A DNA stretch of 64,000 nt. It comes from Agapanthus africanus. Its lineage: Eukaryota > Streptophyta > Magnoliopsida > Asparagales > Amaryllidaceae. The position numbers and the translations under genes are program-made. How positions within the stretch are numbered: the stretch's first letter is position 1; the number at the start of each line of letters is the position of its first letter. Below are positions 21,026 through 32,629 of the stretch, one piece after another. Location of the stretch: NCBI GenBank assembly GCA_030015575.1, contig JASDDO010000006.1, positions 204,853,632 to 204,917,631 of the forward strand. Direction: 5' to 3'. The notes beneath the pieces were generated by a model that saw nothing but the letters and a program-made list of their open reading frames with translations, had not been told where the DNA came from and searched no databases.

Positions 21026-24000
21026 ATGTCACTTTGGACTAGGGACACTAACGCCCGATTAGTCCGTGTTTCGTTGGTACCGACCGACGAACCTTTCGAC
21101 ACCGAAGTCGAAACTCAGTCCACTTTCTTACCTCCACCTTCAAACTCTTCTTCCGAAGGCATGTCGGGATACAATCCTAAAGATACCTTACCGACGGGAA
21201 TGATTCCACCTCCGTTATGTGCGAATAACCTGAATCAACCTCCTGTTGAAGCGCCCGCACGAGTTGTGCTCCAGGATCTCTTCTACCATGTCCGCACTTC
21301 TTTACCTACCTGTCTTTCACCCCCACCGGCAAATGGGGAAAATTTTGAAATAAAACCACATTTCATCAATATGCTGCCAAAATTTCACGGTTTGGAATCA
21401 GAAGATGCGTATATTTTTATCAATAAATTCTAAAACGTTTGCGCCATGATGAAAACGACCTAATTAAGTGATGACGCTATAAGGCTAAGGGTCATTCCTT
21501 TCACCTTATGTGACCTAGCCGAGAAGTGGCTATACAGCACCGCATCACATTCAATTAGAAATTAGGACGAGTTTGTGAAAGCTTTTCTTAAAAAGTTCTA
21601 TCCTCATCACAAAACTGCTAGAATCCGCAATGAGATTATACAATTTTCACAGCTTCCTCACGAACCATTTTGGAAGTGTTTTGAAAGATTTAAAGACCTA
21701 CTCGTTCAATGCCCTCATCATGGGATCGAAAGTTGGAAACTTTGCCAAACATTATACGAGGGATTGAACTCGGCAACGAAGCAGTTGCTAGAAACCATCT
21801 GTCAATGTCACTTTCTTTCCAAATCTAGTGAGGAAGCGTGGCAGTTTCTTGAGGACCTTAGTGAACAAACAATTCAATGGGAGAGCACCAAGACCACATC
21901 ATCTTCTTCTCAATCTAGGGCAGGCATACATCAAGTCGAGATGTCGATTGCTATGAAGGCCGAGATGGCCGCTCTTACGAAAAAGCTAGAAGCGATTGAG
22001 ACCAAAATCTCATCGCCTTCTCCTGACCCTATTGTGCCTCCACGAACTGTTTGTGCTTGTTGTGCGGATCCATCATATCTCACCGAAGAGTGTCCTTACA
22101 ATTCATCTACTCAAGGACATGATCAAGTCAATGCTGCCTACCAGCAACGACAGAGAAACGATCCTTACTCTTCGACATACAATCCGGGGTGGAGGAGTCA
22201 CCCAAATTTCGCTTGGAACCAAAATCAACAATTCTAAGGAAATAACAATTTTCAAAGGCCTCCTCCCCCACAACAACAACAAGCACCACCACAAACTCAA
22301 TTTCAACAGCAACCTTTTCAACAGCAACCTTACCCTAATCAAGTGAACAATTTTGTGTCTAACAATTCTTACCAGCCAAACAATTTTGTTCAACCTAATA
22401 ATGACATGGTTACATCACTCGAAAGAAGTCTGGATGCGTTTCTAAAGCAATCTACACAATCTACAACAAAATTGGAGACTTCTATTCAATCTTTGGTGCA
22501 AAACAGTACCTCACACGATCAAAGCATCAAATCTGTCGAGGCACAAATTGCACAACTCAACGCAGCATTGAGCGAGCGAGAAAAAGGAAAGCTTCCATCT
22601 CAACCACTGCCCAATCCCGGTCACGCACATGCTGCATATCAACAGCAAAATCATAACGTAAATGCTGTGACCACGTTGAGATCCAGGAAGGTGTTGCAAA
22701 ACAATGTGGGTATTAACCATGACACCCCTGCCGGTGGTTCTTCTTCTTCATCTTCTTCACCTTCTTCTTCGTTAGAGCCTATTCTTCATCCTTCACACGG
22801 CTCTACTTCTTCTAGCTCGAACGGACCCACTTCTCACAACACGAACACATCTACACGGGGATCCGTTCCAACTCAACAATCTGATCCGCAAAAATTGGAC
22901 TCAACATCCTTTCCAAATGTACCTTTTCCAAACCGGTTGAGATCCAATAAACCAACTCCACAGATGGAGAAGGTTGTAGAGTTTTTCAAACATGTCAGCA
23001 TAAATATCCCTCTTTTGGATGCAATCCAACAAGTTCCTTCATATGCAAAAATCTTAAAGGACTTATGCACCAAAAAGAGGAAGACACAAGTACCAAAGAA
23101 AGTTTTTGTGGCTAGTGCTATTAGTGATGCTATTGTAAACTCTTTAGCCCCAAAGCAAAGGGACTCCGGTTGTCCTACTATTTCGATAACAATTGGGGAC
23201 AAAAACATCAATAGAGCACTATTAGATCTTGGTGCTAGTGTCAATTTGCTACCTTATTCTGTGTACGAGCAATTAGGCGTTGGAGAGCTTAAGCCCACTC
23301 ACTGCACTCTCCAAATGGCCGACCGATCAATCACCCATCCTAGGGGAGAGTTGGAGAATGTGTTAATTAGAGTTGGGGATTTCATTTTCCCCGTAGACTT
23401 TATTGTTATGGATACACAACCTGTCGCTAACCCCCGGAGTCAAATTCCGGGGATACTTGGTCGACCATTCCTAGCGACTTCTAACGCTGTGATCAATTGT
23501 CGTAACGGTTCAATCAATCTATCTTTTGGCAATATGACAATTGAACTCAACATCTTTAAGTTTGGAAATCAGCCTGCCGAGCCGAATGCTAGCGTACTTG
23601 ATGTTTGCTCGATCAATGAGATCGCGGAGGAGGACTGTGAGTTCGAAAATTTCATGTTCGATCACAGCAGTGTTGACGCCACTAGTGCATTCCTCCTAGA
23701 ATCCGACACAGCTTTCACTGCAGACAACGATTATGAGTGTTTAACCTTTGTAGACGAATCTGAAGACTCCCCACCCGAGCTTGAGTCTTTTGCTTTTTCG
23801 GATGAGTTAGTTGAACCATCCGACTCGGTTGCGTACACTCGATTTGAACCTTTGATGGAATCCTTCGAGTTTGAAACAGTTACTCCATTGTTACCATCTA
23901 TTGTTTCACCTCCTAAGCTCGAACTAAAGCTTCTGCCGTCGCACCTAAAGTATGCTTATCTAGGTAATAATGAGACCTTACCCGTTATCATATCGGCCTC

Positions 24001-24427
24001 TCTAGCTCTTGAGCAAGAGAAGGCCCTATTAATGGTCTTAGAGAATAATCGGCAAGCTTTTGGCTGGTCTATGGCGGACATCAAGGGGATTAGTCCCCTC
24101 ATTGTTGAACATCATATACACTTGATGGATGATGCCAAGCCGGCAAGGGATCTACAAAGACGCCTCAACCCCATTATGAAAGAGGCTGTTAAGAAGGAGA
24201 TAGTTAAATGTCTTGATAGTGGTATCATCTACCCTATCTCGGATAGCCAATGGGTTAGCCCCATTCATGTCGTGTCAAAGAAATCGGTCATCACGGTCAT
24301 AACCAATGAGGCAAATGAGTTAATTCCCACTCGCACCCAAACGGGGTGGCGAGTTTGTATCGACTATAGAAAACTCAATGCCGCGACAAGAAAGGACCAC
24401 TTTCCTTTACCATTCATTGACCAAATG
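21026..24427 (+). pseudogene. Athila gag-protease-RT (N-terminal part), four stops
   Basis: From ATG 21026 one reading frame runs to the C1 insertion without a frameshift but with four stops: TAA 21431, TAA 21461, TAG 21563 and TAA 22235. The capsid region (DEFVKAFLKKFYPHHKTA, then FERFKDLLVQCPHHGI) resembles the retrotransposon gag domain. The zinc knuckle has CX2CX4YX4C (CACCADPSYLTEEC) with Tyr in place of His. A Gln/Asn-rich linker follows. The aspartic protease has DLGASVNLLP at about codon 734. RT starts with the segment around [13 protein letters not shown] and [10 protein letters not shown] and is cut at FIDQM. Known roles are virion core formation, polyprotein processing and cDNA synthesis; this copy is dead. 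The in-frame TAG replaces the Trp expected in RNWDEF. Confidence 0.88.
24091..24427 (+). repeat. 337-bp duplicated Athila RT segment, left copy
   Basis: This segment, from TAGTCCCCTCATTG to CATTGACCAAATG, recurs at 34765-35101 on the other side of C1. By eye there are seven substitutions and no indel. It is part of the RT frame in both places. It is far longer than a 5-bp copia target duplication. Confidence 0.92.
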
Positions 24428-26560
24428 TAAGTCCATGCTACCTCTCCCGGTACTTTCGGGCATGCGGAATTTGGTGAAAAACAATTTTCTAGAGGCGGTA
24501 ACATGGACTCAAAACCGGATCTTTGTTAAACTATCTACCTAACAACCTATCTAGGAGTTGTTAACTACTCGGTTAGGGGTTATACCTTTCTTTCTTGAAC
24601 TCCTTCGTCTTTGACTCTCGATGGTGTACGGATTGGCTTCACTCCGTCGTCTCCTTGCGCCGAAGATCGATCCACCCGAAAGCTTCTACCTTTAGCTTCT
24701 TCTTCGAGCTTTGAAGAAACTAGTTCACTCGGTTTGCTAAACCTTGTGAACTAGAGTGAGTAGAGAAGAGTGTGTTGGGATTATACTCTATGGTTCTTGC
24801 TTCTCAACACATGAGACAAGTGAACCATAGACTAAAGAGAGGGAGAGCAAGAGGAAGAGGATGAGAGCTCAAGAACACAAGAGAGAGAAAGGAAATGAAA
24901 GAATGAGCAAGACTTTTTTCTCTTGGCTCTCATAATCCAAAAACATCATAACCAATAATAGCAATCAAGTATTAGTGATGGATTAAGATACAATAGCCAT
25001 ATCATTTCATGCACTCATTTTGCACAAGAGAACAAGCAAGCAAAAGTCTTTGCCATGAAATGATAGCCATTGTCATCATGATGGTCAACTAGTCCAACCT
25101 AGTCAACTGGTCTACAAAGTCAACAAGTCAACCCCTCAACAACCATGTCAATATAATACTTAATTAATATTATTTTTAATTACATATCATATTCTTATTA
25201 GGGTTGAGCAAAAAGTCGATAGTCAACAGTCAACGGTCAACAACACTAATGAGAATCCTCTGTCTCTGTCTCTCCGTAAACTGTGCATACACACCCGCAT
25301 CCGCGTTCCGAGGAACACGAATACATACTGGATAAAACCAATCCCAATACGTACACTAGGATCTGGCTTAAACCAAAGCCCGCTAGTGTTAACTGTCCGT
25401 ACACTGTACATGCATAAGTGCACGGATGTGACCGAACCTTGTCGCAAAACCATGCGACCTGTCGCAAAACCATGCGACCTCTACTCTTTTGCCTAAAGGA
25501 GAATAGCTTTCTGTGTGGGACTCTAAAGACTCGACACTACGCTGGCAGTGGGTTTAACCACAGACCGCAAGCGGCACTAACTGTGCGTAACGGTCCCCAG
25601 GTAGATGCCGACAAGAAGACTGACGAGGTGAAACCCATCTGAACTCCTACTGAGCCTGAATGTGACAGTCTCCGTACAGTCCGGTCTGTTCGTCTGATAC
25701 ATCGTATGGAGGGCCTAGGGGGGCGGTAAACGTCAGTCCCCTAATAGCGGTACAAGTCGTGTCGGAGTGAAGCCCAAAACACCCTGAGATAACATAGGAA
25801 GCCTACCAGTATATCTCGCTTGCCCTGGCCAGGGACTACTCGTGTAATGGCTCTCCTAGACACAGCGCGATGTCAACCCCCAATACCGGGAGAGACGAAT
25901 CCTGTCTAACCGTCACTGCCTCTAAGTGCTTCGGGACTGCACCTAAATACTACCTGTTTGCACGACTCCTTTGAGCCGTGGTAGGGTAGTGATCTAAGTA
26001 CAGTGGGAACACACTCGAGGCGAAGTGACAGTGTCAAGTCAGCGGACTAAGCTGTACTCATGTCACCTGGGAACTGATAACTGACGATAGGTATAATACC
26101 AACCGGTCAGTTCCCGACGAGTCCTGTCCAGTGTACTCGTAACCTAACGAGCACCCGCATACTATCTCCAGTACGACGTACTGATGGATGTGGGACAGAC
26201 CATCTCCAACTCTGGGATGAGAAGCGCATACGCTAGTCTACTCCGGAGTATCGATGCCCTGTCTCGATAGTCCTGCGACTAGGGACCTGCATAAGGATGT
26301 GCTTATAGATTATCCAGCCCCCACTAGTGTGACTGCCATCACAACGCTGGTAATCAAGCAAAGATCCTAAGGGCTCCACTAATGTGTGTAGGTGATATGC
26401 TAAAATAAACACATGTACATATTGAAGTAGAAACAAACCAAGTAACATACTACTATATTGAGCAAGATGGTATATACAACTGTGAATATCCCAAGCTTCC
26501 ATTAAGTAATATACAAACTAGTATGATACAGTAATGGCCTCTAGGGCATATACACTAACA
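24426..26560 (-). repeat. C1 3' LTR (left)
   Basis: The 2135-bp LTR begins TGTAAGTCCATG and ends TATACACTAACA on the plus strand. At 25441-25480 a 20-bp hairpin unit (GTCGCAAAACCATGCGACCT) is present twice in tandem. Blocks common to the other copia LTRs include GGGACTCTAAAGACTCG near 25517 and TACAGTCCGGTCTGTTCGTC near 25675. Frames inside are not credible. Confidence 0.93.
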
Positions 26561-26572
26561 ATCTCCCACTTG
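26561..26572 (-). other. C1 polypurine tract
   Basis: The minus strand reads CAAGTGGGAGAT directly before the 3' LTR, the plus-strand DNA priming site. The same sequence precedes the C2 3' LTR at 40024-40035. Confidence 0.85.
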
Positions 26573-26574
26573 CA

Positions 26575-28104
26575 CTAAGGCCATGTACTGGCGTATCGAA
26601 GACCTATCATCTCGATCAGCCGCTCGAACTGAGTCTGGGGCAAGGCCTTGGTGAATGGATCTGCAGTGTTATCTTCTGAAGCAACCCTCCGGACCTCGAT
26701 CTCTTGGCGATCCACGATCTCCCTGATCAGGTGATACCGCCTCAAGATGTGTCTGGATCTCTGATGGGACCTGGGTTCCTTCGCTAAAGCTATAGCCCCG
26801 TTGTTGTCGCATAATAGAGGTATTTGATCAACAATGGACAGAACCACCTGAAGTTCTTTCAAGAACTTCCTCATCCAGACAGCTTCTTTTGCGGCATCTG
26901 ATGCAGCGATGTATTCCGCTTCCATCGTCGAGTCTGCAACGATTTCCTGTTTGGAACTCTTCCAACACACCGCCCCTCCATTGAGGGTAAAGACAAAACC
27001 CGACATGGACTTGGAATCATCCTTGTCACTCTGGAAGCTGGAGTCCGCAAAGGCCTCGATCTGGAGGTCTTTTCCGCCATACACCAAGAACATCTCCTTA
27101 GTCCTTCTCAGGTACTTGAGAATGTTCTTTACCGCTATCCAGTGTTTCTCCCCAGGGTTTGACTGATACCGGCTTACTATACTCAGTGCATAAGCTACAT
27201 CCGGTTTGGTACACAACATCGCATACATTATAGAGCCTACCGCAGAAGCGTAGGGTATAATAGACATGCGATCCCTCTCCAAATCAGTCTTCGGAGACAT
27301 CTCTTTAGAGAGGGTGATCCCGTGACAAGCCGGTAGGTTACCGCGCTTGGAATCTTCCATACTAAATCTTTTCAGTATGTTGTCGATGTACCTGGACTGT
27401 GAAAGTCCTAGTATCCTCTTGGATCTGTCACGATAGATCCGGATCCCCAGAATGTATGAGGCATCACCCAGGTCTTTCATGGAGAACCTGTGTGACAAGA
27501 ACCCCTTGACAGATTGTAGCATAGGAATATCATTTCCTATTAAGAGAATGTCATCCACGTATAAAATGAGGAATACTACAGTTCTCGCTACAAATCTACT
27601 ATAGATGCATGGTTTATCTGGATTTTTGATAAAGCCAAATTCCTTGACCGTCTCATCAAAATAGATGTTCCAACTCCGCGATGCCTGCTTTAGTCCGTAA
27701 ATGGACTTAAGCAACTTGCACACCTTTCCGCTGCTCCCACTCTGAATGAAACCCTCTGGCTGGTCCATATAGACACACTCCTCTAAATTTCCATTTAGAA
27801 AAGCGGTCTTTACGTCCATCTGCCAAATCTCATAATCGTGGAAGGCAGCAATGGCAAGAAGGATCCGAATGGATTTCAGCATAGCTGCTGGAGAAAAGGT
27901 CTCGTCGTAGTCCAAACCAGGTCTTTGACGAAAACCCTTTGCAACCAGTCTACCTTTATAGGTCTCAACCTGTCCATCTACACCAATCTTCCTTTTGAAG
28001 ATCCACTTGCATCCTACGGGTTTTACCCCTTCTGGAGCAACGTCCAACGCCCATACTTTGTTGGTGTACATGGACTCCATTTCGGTCCGCATTGCATCCA
28101 GCAT
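26575..28104 (-). CDS. C1 reverse transcriptase-RNase H (open, after a frameshift)
   Basis: An open frame of 509 codons covers copia RT and RNase H. RT begins with the region around NKVWALDV and KPVGCKWIFKRK. It has TAFLNGNLEE at about 100-109, YGLKQASRSWN at about 136-146, and the catalytic YVDD at 182-185. RNase H has ADSS (Asp about 353), STMEAEY (about 391-397) and CDNN (Asp about 433), so the acidic residues look intact. The product would copy RNA into DNA and remove the template within virus-like particles. The frame is shifted relative to integrase: C2 has AAATGGTTGGATG where C1 has AAATGCTGGATG, one base short, near 28108. It stops 3 bp before the polypurine region, as usual in copia. 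Confidence 0.9.
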   Translation of the reverse strand: MLDAMRTEMESMYTNKVWALDVAPEGVKPVGCKWIFKRKIGVDGQVETYKGRLVAKGFRQRPGLDYDETFSPAAMLKSIRILLAIAAFHDYEIWQMDVKTAFLNGNLEECVYMDQPEGFIQSGSSGKVCKLLKSIYGLKQASRSWNIYFDETVKEFGFIKNPDKPCIYSRFVARTVVFLILYVDDILLIGNDIPMLQSVKGFLSHRFSMKDLGDASYILGIRIYRDRSKRILGLSQSRYIDNILKRFSMEDSKRGNLPACHGITLSKEMSPKTDLERDRMSIIPYASAVGSIMYAMLCTKPDVAYALSIVSRYQSNPGEKHWIAVKNILKYLRRTKEMFLVYGGKDLQIEAFADSSFQSDKDDSKSMSGFVFTLNGGAVCWKSSKQEIVADSTMEAEYIAASDAAKEAVWMRKFLKELQVVLSIVDQIPLLCDNNGAIALAKEPRSHQRSRHILRRYHLIREIVDRQEIEVRRVASEDNTADPFTKALPQTQFERLIEMIGLRYASTWP

Positions 28105-30542
28105 TTTACCGAGTCAACGTTCTGAACGGCCTGCTGGAAGCTAGTAGGCTCATCATAATCTATGATGCAATCCTCTCTATCCCCGTCTATGAGAAAACCG
28201 TAGTATCTCTCGGGTGGATGAGACTGCCTACTACTCCTGCGGAGCGGCGTAAGAATGCCATTTTCTTTTGAACCCTCTGGTTCTACTAAGCTTTCAGTAA
28301 TAGTCTGTGGTTCTGGAATTTCTTCCAGTTCTATTTCGCTCCCATTTATTTCCTTTTCTAAGAACTGGTGTTCTAGGAAGTGGGCATTACGAGAAACAAT
28401 GATCTTTTGTTCCTCTGCGTAATAGAAGAGAAACCCCCTGGAATTCTTTGGGTATCCCACAAACTTGCACAGTACTGAGCGTGCCTCGAGCTTGTCCGCA
28501 TGCTGCTTTTTGACAAAAGGCGGACATCCCCAGATCTTCAGATATTGAAGATAGGGTTTCTTCCCACTCCATATCTCATATGGTGTGGTAGGCACAGTCT
28601 TAGTTGGAACTCGGTTCAAAAGGTATGCAGCTGATTTTAGCGCATACCCCCAGAATGATCGCGGTAACTCAGCGTTACTCATCATGGACCGTACCATATC
28701 CAATAGGGTTCGGTTCCGTCTCTCCGATACACCGTTATGTTGCAGAGTGTATAGAGGAGTAAGCTGAGAGAGAATTGCATTCTCTTTTAAATAATCCAGG
28801 AACTCGGCACTTAAGTATTCTCCACCTCGATCCGATCTTAGAATCTTGATACTTTTGCCGGTTTGTTTTTCTACTTCATTCTTATATTCCTGGAATTTTC
28901 CAAAGGCTTCGGACTTATGTTTCATTAAGAAGACATAACCGTACCTTGAAAAGTCATCCGTAAAAGTAATGAAGTAAGAATAACCGCTTCGCGCATGTGT
29001 AGACATTGGACCGCACACGTCGCTGTGTACGAGTCCCAAGAGCTCGCTCGCTCTTACTCCGTGTCCAGTGAACGGATTCTTTGTCATCTTTCCTTTGAGA
29101 CATGATTGACAAGTGGCATACGATTGATATTCGAACGGATTCAAATATCCTTCTGTATGTAACTTCGTCAACCTTCTCTCATTGATGTGACCCAGTCTAC
29201 AATGCCATAAGAAAGTCTGATTTATTTCCGGAGACTATCTTTTGTGTGTATTCTGGACATTGAAAATCTGTGGTTGGTTTAATACGTATATACCATTGCT
29301 TAATGTACCTGACCCAATCAGAACTTGATTAAGGTGAATGTTCACAACATTACTTACAAATGCAAATTCATAACCTTCTTTAGATAATAAAGATACAGAA
29401 ATGATATTACAAGTTGCATTGGGTACAAAATAGCAATTACGCAAAACCAAAACATGTCCATCTGACAAGCCCAGGTGATAGTCCCCCACGGACTCAGCAT
29501 CCATGCCAGCTCCGTTTGCAACTCTGAGGGTCATATCACCTGCTTTCAAAACCCTACGCTTTCTCAGTGCCTGCAAAGAATTACAGATATGAGATCCTGA
29601 TCCGATATCCAATACCCAAGAAGTAGAGTTTATTGAAAGACAGTTTTCAATAACATACACACCTGAAGCTGAAGCCGCAACTTGCTTCAGTTCCTTTGTC
29701 CTGGCTTTCCAAGCCCTGCAATCATTCTTCCAGTGTCCCTTCTTATGACAATAGAAGCATTCTTCTTTATCCACAAGCTGCCCCGCTTTCTTTGTTGCCT
29801 TTGCCTTTCCCTTCGTATCCACTTTACTAACACCACCCCTTGGTTTGGCGGGTGCTTTCTTCTTCTTTCCCTTGGCTTTCGCCTTGGACCTAGAAGAGGA
29901 AGATCCTCTTACAAACAAAGTGGATGTTTCCCTACCTTTCTGTAGGGTGCCCTCTGCGCTCCTCAGCATGTTGAGGAGTTCTGAAAGTTCAACTTCCTTT
30001 TCTTGTAAGTTGAAGTTCAGTATAAACTGGGCGTAAGTGGAAGGAAGGGACTGGAGAATCAAGTCCGTATAGAGCTCATTCTCCAACGTGGTCCCAAGGT
30101 CCGTGAGCTCTTCTATGTAGCCAATCATCTTAAGCACGTGTTCCGCTACCAATGATCTGACGGCCAACCTTGCCAAAAATAACTTCTTCGACACTTCGTA
30201 TCTTGCGATACGAGACTGCTCTCCATACAGTTCTTTTGTATGGAGAAATATGGATTCGAGGTCCATATTCTCGTGCTTCCTCTGATGTTCGTTGTCCATA
30301 GAGGCAAGCACGAGGCACTTGGCCTTCGCGCAATCAATCTCCCAAGTCTTACGGATTTCCTTATCCGCGACGTTGGAGGTGGGACCTAGGACGGGGGGAG
30401 CTTTGGTGGTAAGAAGATACCGCAGCTTGTCGTAAGTGATTGCCATTTTGACATTCCTGAGCCAATCTTTGTAGTTTGGCCATGTCAGTATGTTTTTATC
30501 TAGAAGTAACTTAAGTCCAGTCATGTCGATTGGTCGCTGCAA
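28023..30542 (-). pseudogene. C1 gag-protease-integrase, one stop
   Basis: This is a single minus-strand frame from ATG 30540-30542 with one TAG at 29235-29237. Gag occupies about residues 1-250, starting MQRPIDMTGLKLL and with a basic Lys-rich stretch near 215-250. A zinc knuckle CFYCHKKGHWKNDC sits at 262-275. Protease has LDIGSGSHIC with Asp 312; the usual DTGS is DIGS, which should impair catalysis. After the stop come the GAG-pre-integrase part (FLWHCRLGHINERRL) and the integrase with HSDVCGP, FTDDFSRYG and NGVSERRNRT, the D, D and E positions. Past about 28108 the frame runs 80 bp out of phase with RT. TAG replaces a Lys codon by comparison with the KRKSSEMN of C3. Confidence 0.88.
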
Positions 30543-31022
30543 TTAGGAGAGAGAAGAAGAAACACTCAGCATGATGCTCTTGCAAGTTTAGAGTGGTTTT
30601 TAGTTTGTCTAAACAGGATGGCTCCCACTGTTTCTCGAATCCCTCCTCAAACCAAAAAGGAAGAATTAGTCAGGATCAATCTCACCGTACAATACTTGCT
30701 TAACCGTTCGGCCAGGCTGGTGTCGGTACTTCGAGGGAGGTTTTCCAACGCTTTCGCGAAGTTCCTTAATTTAAGAACCTCTTTTCCTTGGGGGCGTAGC
30801 CCCGCTAACACCTTTCTAGATACCTACTTGGTTTATAGCAATGATCGTTAAGTGAGAAATTTCCCGAGGAGTAGCATATACTCACAGTAGGATCGGGATC
30901 CAAATATCATTGCGTAACAAAACTGAAGGAATTCTACCAGAATCATCACACTCCAAATGGTATGCAGTGCTAGCAAGTTTCAGTTCTTTTGAAACTCCCG
31001 ATGTAGATTTTTGCCCCATGCT

Positions 31023-31235
31023 CTTATGACCTTGGCGTGAGGTCAAAATGTCATAAGTCACATGTCAAGTTCTTCCCATCATTATCCAGGTTAATTTGAA
31101 CCCACCCGTACGTACTCTTGACGTAGGCCAAAATGGCAGTACGGCTGTCTCAAACCAACGCATTCTATCTATGCAACAGATAAATATCTGGCAGCTACCA
31201 ATCACTATGCCTTGGCGTGAGGTCAAAATACATAG
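31023..31235 (-). repeat. Three stem-loop array, C1 leader
   Basis: Copy one has perfect arms CTTATGAC (31023-31030) and GTCATAAG (31050-31057). Copy two has CGTACT (31111-31116) and AGTACG (31138-31143). Copy three has CTATG (31205-31209) and CATAG (31231-31235). The loops in copies one and three begin CTTGGCGTGAGGTCAAAAT; copy two has CTTGACGTAGGCCAAAAT. These loops differ from those in C2, C3 and C4. Confidence 0.75.
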
Positions 31236-31282
31236 CTTGAATACTACCGAATATTTAACAGAAATGATGGAGGGCTACGGAT

Positions 31283-31297
31283 GGTTTTGGCAAAACC
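31283..31297 (-). repeat. GGTTTT hairpin, C1 leader
   Basis: GGTTTTGGCAAAACC has 6-bp arms around a 3-base loop. It follows GGAGGGCTACGGAT. The same place in C4 reads GGTTTTTGGCGAAAAACC with longer arms, and C2 and C3 have GGTTTT/AAAACC around other loops. Confidence 0.7.
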
Positions 31298-32344
31298 GTG
31301 AACGTAGTGAACTTGATATGATCAATGGAACGAGATAGCTTTTAAAAGGAGTGGCTTAAGCTCCGCGTTTAAAAGTTATTTTGAAAAGAAACCGAGTGGT
31401 TTTTGAAAGTGTTCCAACGACTTTTACTTGGTTTATTTTCTTGCATTAGTTCTTTTAATGCGTGTAATTCTTGCATTAGTTCTTTTAATGTGTCCCATCA
31501 ATTAATCCAACCATTGCAGAAAACAACCAAAATATGACGTACGCTTATGCCATTCGCATTCGCCACGGGGCCCCGTCATTACCCGTTAGGTTACTTAACT
31601 AACGACAGAGCGGGGGCTGGGCTAGCGCGGCTGTAAAACATAAGTAACGCCTAAATAATATCATATATAGATATGTTGCAATGATAGCCATTTCAGATCA
31701 CAGATGAACACATTGGATATACTAGGAACCCGCAATTCGTACGAGCCTGTAACGAAAAGCAGATTACACGGTCGCGGTGAATAGCCAATACCCCACCCAA
31801 GACCCCTACGGGTGCGGCAAACTACCCGCCAAGTACCCGAAGCGAAGCAACCTCCCTCAACTCCATGAGTAGGCCACTCGGCACTTCGGCATACCCGGTA
31901 GTTTGTGCACCCCCTCCATGGGTCTATCCTAGGAGCAAAAACAGTAAAAAGAAATTATATAATGACGGCTACAACCCCGACCCGGTTGTGCGGCCATATA
32001 AATAATTATTACATCAATTTACAAATTTACATGAATTGAAAGAAAAGAAAACTCTCGTCTCACAACCCCCGGCAATTCACCCGCGACAATCCAATGAATT
32101 CATATACACATTCCAATGACATTACAGATCACAGATTTGTATAACCCCCACTAATCGACATATAGCGATTAGCAGACGTTCAATACAAATATCACATCAC
32201 AGATAAAAACCCGTCAGCTCAAGTCTTTAGAAGTTCGATAAAAAATACGGATTTTTAGGCCCCAAACACAAAATTTTCGTTCTGGAAAATCTGGGCTGAA
32301 AAGACATATTCCAAAAATCCCAAAACAACCCCAGAAATACACTG

Positions 32345-32455
32345 CACTAAATTTGGACCTCGGCCGAGTCAACTCGGCCGCGGAACCGCTGCGGGAGCGT
32401 GCTCCCGCTGCGTTTCCGCGGTGCTTTGATCGGTTCGTGGGACCAAATTTTGTGG
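32345..32455 (-). repeat. GC-rich long hairpin, C1 leader
   Basis: Outer arms CACTAAATTTGGAC and GACCAAATTTTGTGG pair. Inside, CCGCGGAACCG pairs with CGTTTCCGCGG (imperfect), and GCGGGAGC pairs with GCTCCCGC at the tip. The structure ends about 160 nt from the primer site. Confidence 0.75.
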
Positions 32456-32616
32456 TTATTCAGTAAAAAGCCTGAGCCGATTTTTAAGATGAAATTTATC
32501 AATTTTTGAACAGATAAAAAATCGGCAGAAACTTGACATATCGGGTTCGTTTCGTGACTTTTTCTTTGATCGATCTTCTAGTTACTATGCTAAAATGTTA
32601 GATAGAGTTTAACTAG

Positions 32617-32628
32617 GCTCTGATACCA
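32617..32628 (-). other. Primer binding site of C1 (initiator tRNA-Met)
   Basis: The minus strand reads TGGTATCAGAGC, one base inside the 5' LTR, complementary to initiator tRNA-Met. Confidence 0.93.
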
Positions 32629-32629
32629 C

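Larger units (their letters stand above)
30543..32616 (-). other. C1 5' leader (non-coding)
   Basis: A 2.1-kb leader between primer site and gag start. Blocks shared with C2-C4 include GAGGGAGGTT near 30732, the three stem-loop array, GGAGGGCTACGGATGG near 31268, the block with TTAACTAACGACAGAGCGGG near 31596, and the GC-rich hairpin. It lacks the twin TCACTCCCGGTGA repeats of the gag-less elements. No gene is seen. Confidence 0.75.
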
